Of a DNA stretch of 64,000 nt, positions 61,252-64,000 are shown in pieces. The notes below the pieces were generated by a model. The model searched no databases, was not told the origin of the DNA, and saw only the letters and a list, made by a program, of their open reading frames with translations. Origin of the DNA: Actinopolymorpha singaporensis (GTDB lineage: Bacteria; Actinomycetota; Actinomycetes; Propionibacteriales; Actinopolymorphaceae); NCBI RefSeq assembly GCF_900104745.1, contig NZ_LT629732.1, forward strand, positions 5,877,981 through 5,941,980, given 5' to 3'. The translations under genes were made by a program, and so were the position numbers. Numbering within the stretch: position 1 is the stretch's first letter; each line of letters begins with the position of its first letter.

Positions 61252-62139
61252 ATGTCCACGACGTCGGCCGGCAGCGATGCACCCAGCGACAGCGACTCAC
61301 CCAGCGGCACCGGCACGACCGGCGGTACCGATCGGACGGACTACGGCGGGTGGTTCCAGGACCCGCTGATCGTCGAGGTCTACGACCGTCGGCCGCCCTA
61401 TCCCCACGAGCTCGTCCGGCTGCTGGCCGAACTGGCCGGGCAGGCCGATCTCGCCGCCGGCGACACTCCACGGGCGGTGCTCGACATCGGCTGCGGGACC
61501 GGCGAACTGGCGCGGCGGCTCGCACCCCTGGTCGACCGGGTCGACGCCGTGGACAGGTCGGCGGCGATGCTGGCGCGCGGCCGGGAGCTTCCCGGAGGCG
61601 ACAACTCCAAGCTGCGTTGGTGTCTGGGCACGGCGGAGGACGCCGAACTCGATCCGCCGTACGCCCTGATCACCGCCGGCGAGAGCCTGCACTGGATGGA
61701 CTGGGACGTCGCGCTGCCGAGGTTCGCCCGGGCGTCGGCGCCGAACGCCGTGCTCGCCGTGGTCGAGCGGTCCTGGGACGGGCCGCCCGCGATGAGCTCC
61801 CGGCTGGGTGAGATCTTCGCCCGACACTCCCCCGTACGCGGCTATCGGCGCCGGGACGTGCCCGGTGAGCTGGAACGCCACGGCCATTTCACCAGGCTGG
61901 GTGAGCGATCGTGCGGCCCCGAGGTCTGGCGGCCGACGGTGGAGGAGTTCGTCGAGGCACGGCACTCACAGGTGGGCGGCTCCCGTACGCACATGGGAGA
62001 GGCGACGGTGACGGAGTTCGACCGGGCGATCCGCGCCCTGCTCGACGACCTCGTGGCGGCGGGTGACGTCCGCCGGGTCGGCGACCGGCTCGACCTGCGC
62101 GTCGAGGGGCGGGTCACCTGGGGGCAGCTCTACGCCTGA
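61252..62139 (+). CDS. Class I SAM-dependent methyltransferase
   Basis: A 295-residue enzyme with a Ser/Gly/Thr-rich N-terminus (residues 1-28) and motif I VLDIGCGTGELARRL, VDAVDRSAAM, LGTAEDAELDPPYALITAGESLHWMDW and a C-terminal helical domain. The HWMDW motif places it with Methyltransf_11 proteins of unknown substrate. The start ATG 61252 follows AAAAGG very closely. Confidence 0.86.
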   Translation: MSTTSAGSDAPSDSDSPSGTGTTGGTDRTDYGGWFQDPLIVEVYDRRPPYPHELVRLLAELAGQADLAAGDTPRAVLDIGCGTGELARRLAPLVDRVDAVDRSAAMLARGRELPGGDNSKLRWCLGTAEDAELDPPYALITAGESLHWMDWDVALPRFARASAPNAVLAVVERSWDGPPAMSSRLGEIFARHSPVRGYRRRDVPGELERHGHFTRLGERSCGPEVWRPTVEEFVEARHSQVGGSRTHMGEATVTEFDRAIRALLDDLVAAGDVRRVGDRLDLRVEGRVTWGQLYA

Positions 62140-62175
62140 TCTCGGCCGGGAGGACCGGGAGGGTTCCCCCGGGGA

Positions 62176-62526
62176 CTACACCTCCCCCTGCCGGCCGTGG
62201 TGGTCCACGAGTGTCACGAGCAGGCGGGTCAGCTGTTCGCGTTGCGTCGGGGTCAACTGGGCCAGCACCTCGTCCTCCACCCGGGCGAGCAGCTTGTCCA
62301 GTTTCAGCAACTGCCGCCGCCCCGACCTGGTCGGCGTGACGACGTTCCGCCTGCGGTCGGCAGGGTCGGGTGCGCGTTCGACCAGGCCCTGGTCGGCCAG
62401 TTCGCTGACGACCGAGACCATGTCACTGCGACAGATGCCGGTCCGCGCGCTGAGTTCGGCCTGGCTCGCGGGCCCGAACTCCTCCAAGGTCGCGAGAACC
62501 GCGTATTGCCACTTGCGGGCATCCAC
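62176..62526 (-). CDS. Short MarR-family regulator
   Basis: A 116-residue protein with the MarR winged helix: WQYAVLATLEEFGPASQAELSARTGICRSDMVSVVSELADQGLVERAPDPADRRRNVVTPT, then one long C-terminal helix (LARVEDEVLAQLTPTQREQLTRLLVTLV). The usual first dimerisation helix of about 30 residues is missing. I chose GTG 62526 because GAGGAG lies 9 nt upstream; TTG 62535 is the alternative. The short N-terminus could mean an upstream truncation. Confidence 0.8.
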   Translation of the reverse strand: MDARKWQYAVLATLEEFGPASQAELSARTGICRSDMVSVVSELADQGLVERAPDPADRRRNVVTPTRSGRRQLLKLDKLLARVEDEVLAQLTPTQREQLTRLLVTLVDHHGRQGEV

Positions 62527-62655
62527 GCATGCCAACTCCTCGTTGACACGCCGGTCGGAATGGATCGCAGCCAGCGAAACTGTGGCGCAACGTCGCGCCC
62601 GCGGTCGGTCTCGCCACCCGTCTCATCGCACCCGACCTGATCGGGATCGCGTCGG

Positions 62656-63183
62656 TCACCTGGCTCCGGAGGCTCGGCGGATCTCCTCGGCCAGGTCGGA
62701 CCCGGTGGTCGGATAGTCGCGCCACTTCCCTGCGCCGGTCGCGGCCGGGTCGGCGAGGATGCGCTCGTCCACGCGGATGGGCGCGCCCGTGATGCAGGCC
62801 AGGCACAGCGCGTCGCTCGGCCTGGCGTCAACCTCACCTTGCCCAGCCGGGCCGTCCAGCAGGACCGAGGCGTAGAAGCTGCCGCCGGCGAGTTCGGTCA
62901 CCCGCACCTCGGTGACCCGCGCGCCGGTCGCACCGAGCAGGTTCGCGGTGAACCGGTGCGTCGTCGGGCGCGGCATCTCCACGTTCTCCACGATTGTCGT
63001 CAAGGCGACCGCGGCGTCGGCGAGTACGCCGATCGGAAGCTCCCGGGAGCCGTCGTTCTCCCGAAGAATCACGAGATGGATCCTGGTGCCGGCGTCCTCG
63101 CCGCCGGGCCGCCGGATCCCCGCCACGCAGACGTCCACCCAACACGGCTGCGTCGACGTCGCGGCCACCGGAGTGTGTGACAT
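62656..63183 (-). CDS. Bifunctional nuclease (DUF151) family protein
   Basis: A 175-residue DUF151 protein: VDVCVAGIRRPG, HLVILRENDGSRELPIGVLADAAVAL, HRFTANLLGATGARVTEVRVTELAGGSFYASVLL, and ARPSDALCLACITGAPIRVDERIL, the family's SDA-A-A signature. Members have been described with RNase and DNase activity. ATG 63183 follows GGGAGG. Stands alone. Confidence 0.9.
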   Translation of the reverse strand: MSHTPVAATSTQPCWVDVCVAGIRRPGGEDAGTRIHLVILRENDGSRELPIGVLADAAVALTTIVENVEMPRPTTHRFTANLLGATGARVTEVRVTELAGGSFYASVLLDGPAGQGEVDARPSDALCLACITGAPIRVDERILADPAATGAGKWRDYPTTGSDLAEEIRRASGAR

Positions 63184-63369
63184 GAAATCCTCCCAGGCAA
63201 AGGGAATCAGCCGCCGCGCGCACGCACCGCGGTCGTGAGGCTCACCCCGTCAAGTGTGCGGTCGGCGGTCCGGGAGGTTGGCTCCGTGCGCGACCCGTGA
63301 CCGAAATCGGGCACGATACGGCAGGCAGAACCCAGGTGGTTCGAGCGCCGAGCACAGGAAGGCAACCCG

Positions 63370-63804
63370 ATGAGCCGGGAGACGAGCGAGCAGTACCCCC
63401 AGTACGCCCTGCGGCCGATCGGCCGGGTCGAGTCCGCACTGCATGATCCGGCAGCCGCACCCAAGCAGGGCGACGAGGGAGCACCCGAGTCGACCCTCGT
63501 CTTCGTACCCGAGGTCGAGGACGGCCTGCGCGACCTGCGGCCCGGCGCAGACGTCCTCGTACTGACCTGGCTGCACCGCGGCGACCGGGACGTCCTCGCC
63601 GTCCATCCGCGCGGCGACCGGACCAGGCCGCTCACCGGCGTCTTCAGCACCCGATCGCCGGACCGCCCGAACCCGATCGGCCTGCACCGGGTGCGCATCC
63701 TCTCCGTGGACGGCACCCGGATCCGGGTGGCAGACCTGGAGGCGCTGGACGGCACTCCTGTCCTGGACGTGAAGCCGGTGCTGGACCCCGGCACCGAGCG
63801 CTGA
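63370..63804 (+). CDS. trmO: tRNA (t6A37-N6)-methyltransferase TrmO
   Basis: A 144-residue TsaA/YaeB-type beta-barrel SAM enzyme that N6-methylates t6A at position 37 of tRNA-Thr. Family motifs: LRPIGRVES, FVPEVEDGLRDL, DVLVLTWLHRGDRD, LTGVFSTRSPDRPNPIGLHRVRIL with the SPxRPNPIG signature, and VADLEALDGTPVLDVKPVLDP. ATG 63370 follows GGAAGG-type sequence. Complete protein. Confidence 0.93.
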   Translation: MSRETSEQYPQYALRPIGRVESALHDPAAAPKQGDEGAPESTLVFVPEVEDGLRDLRPGADVLVLTWLHRGDRDVLAVHPRGDRTRPLTGVFSTRSPDRPNPIGLHRVRILSVDGTRIRVADLEALDGTPVLDVKPVLDPGTER

Positions 63805-63949
63805 CCGCCGAGCGCAGGCGCCGCGACCAGCACCGGAAGTGGTCGGAGCGACTCCGGCCGGGCGGTGGAAGGATGGCGGGGCCAGACCCGTGCGCCGTCC
63901 CGGCGCCCCGGGTCCCGCGAGCAGAGCGAGCAGAGGAGTCTCCGACCGT

Positions 63950-64000
63950 ATGACGTCGCTCAAGGTCTTGTTCATCGGCGGCACCGGCATCATCAGTTCG
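63950..64000 (+). CDS. NAD-dependent epimerase/dehydratase, N-terminal fragment (cut by window edge)
   Basis: Only 17 codons are inside the window: MTSLKVLFIGGTGIISS. The GGTGIIS loop is the dinucleotide-binding GxxGxI motif of short-chain NAD-dependent epimerases. ATG 63950 follows GAGGAG. Substrate cannot be told. Confidence 0.7.
   Translation, partial: MTSLKVLFIGGTGIISS

Overview
The window is high-GC actinobacterial chromosome with tightly packed genes, many ATGA/GTGA start-stop overlaps, frequent GTG starts and several apparently leaderless genes. A mycothiol-type formaldehyde dehydrogenase, paired clpP1/clpP2 with a ClgR-type site, and a methyltransferase that I match from memory to mycobacterial Rv3030 beside etfBA all point to Actinomycetes, possibly a Propionibacteriales relative such as Actinopolymorpha or Nocardioides. 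I see no integrase, transposase, phage gene or CRISPR array.

Layout. 1-1.7 kb: thiamine operon thiM-thiE-thiD (thiD cut by the window edge) behind a TPP riboswitch. 1.8-7.6 kb: etfBA, a sugar isomerase-like protein, the Rv3030-like methyltransferase and a MarR/MFS pair with a palindromic operator. 7.7-13.1 kb: M23 peptidase, a BlaI-type regulator, acyltransferase, cold-shock gene with three tandem terminators, methyltransferase and enoyl-CoA hydratase. 13.3-18.1 kb: DHA2 exporter, mscR plus its MBL partner, SMP-30 protein. 18.5-21.6 kb: a pantothenate operon in which a PanG-like reductase is fused in frame to PanC, followed by panD and panB. 21.6-28.7 kb: a stress block (OsmC, two universal stress proteins, site-2 protease with CBS region, two GAF sensors with decayed kinase modules) around a divergent region with palindromes. 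28.8-33.6 kb: glgX, RbsD/FucU, PhzF, BNR protein. 33.6-40.5 kb: clpX, clpP2, clpP1 and tig, interrupted by an ArsR-MFS pair. 40.7-44.3 kb: tRNA-Pro and tRNA-Gly, GNATs, DedA-PAP2 and PAP2 membrane phosphatases. 44.3-52.6 kb: a BlaI/M56 pair with exact palindromic operators, then a metal (copper-like) block: DUF305, DUF6153, multicopper oxidase, CDF exporter and an MFS gene with CsoR-like operators. 52.8-58 kb: the selenium locus. 58-64 kb: small regulators, hydrolase, GNAT, methyltransferases, bifunctional nuclease, TrmO and a partial epimerase.

The most interesting part is 53.2-58.0 kb. A GT4 glycosyltransferase of the SenB type and an EgtB-like DinB/FGE protein of the SenA type lie on the minus strand. 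Diverging from them is selD/senC, whose codon 17 is TGA exactly where E. coli SelD has its catalytic Cys17, with a stem-loop right after it. I read it as a selenocysteine-containing selenophosphate synthetase feeding selenoneine biosynthesis. A CTCC-motif permease follows 28 bp downstream, and the divergent promoter region carries a phased AACTCCG repeat.

All functional calls come from reading motifs and remembered family features; no database search was run.
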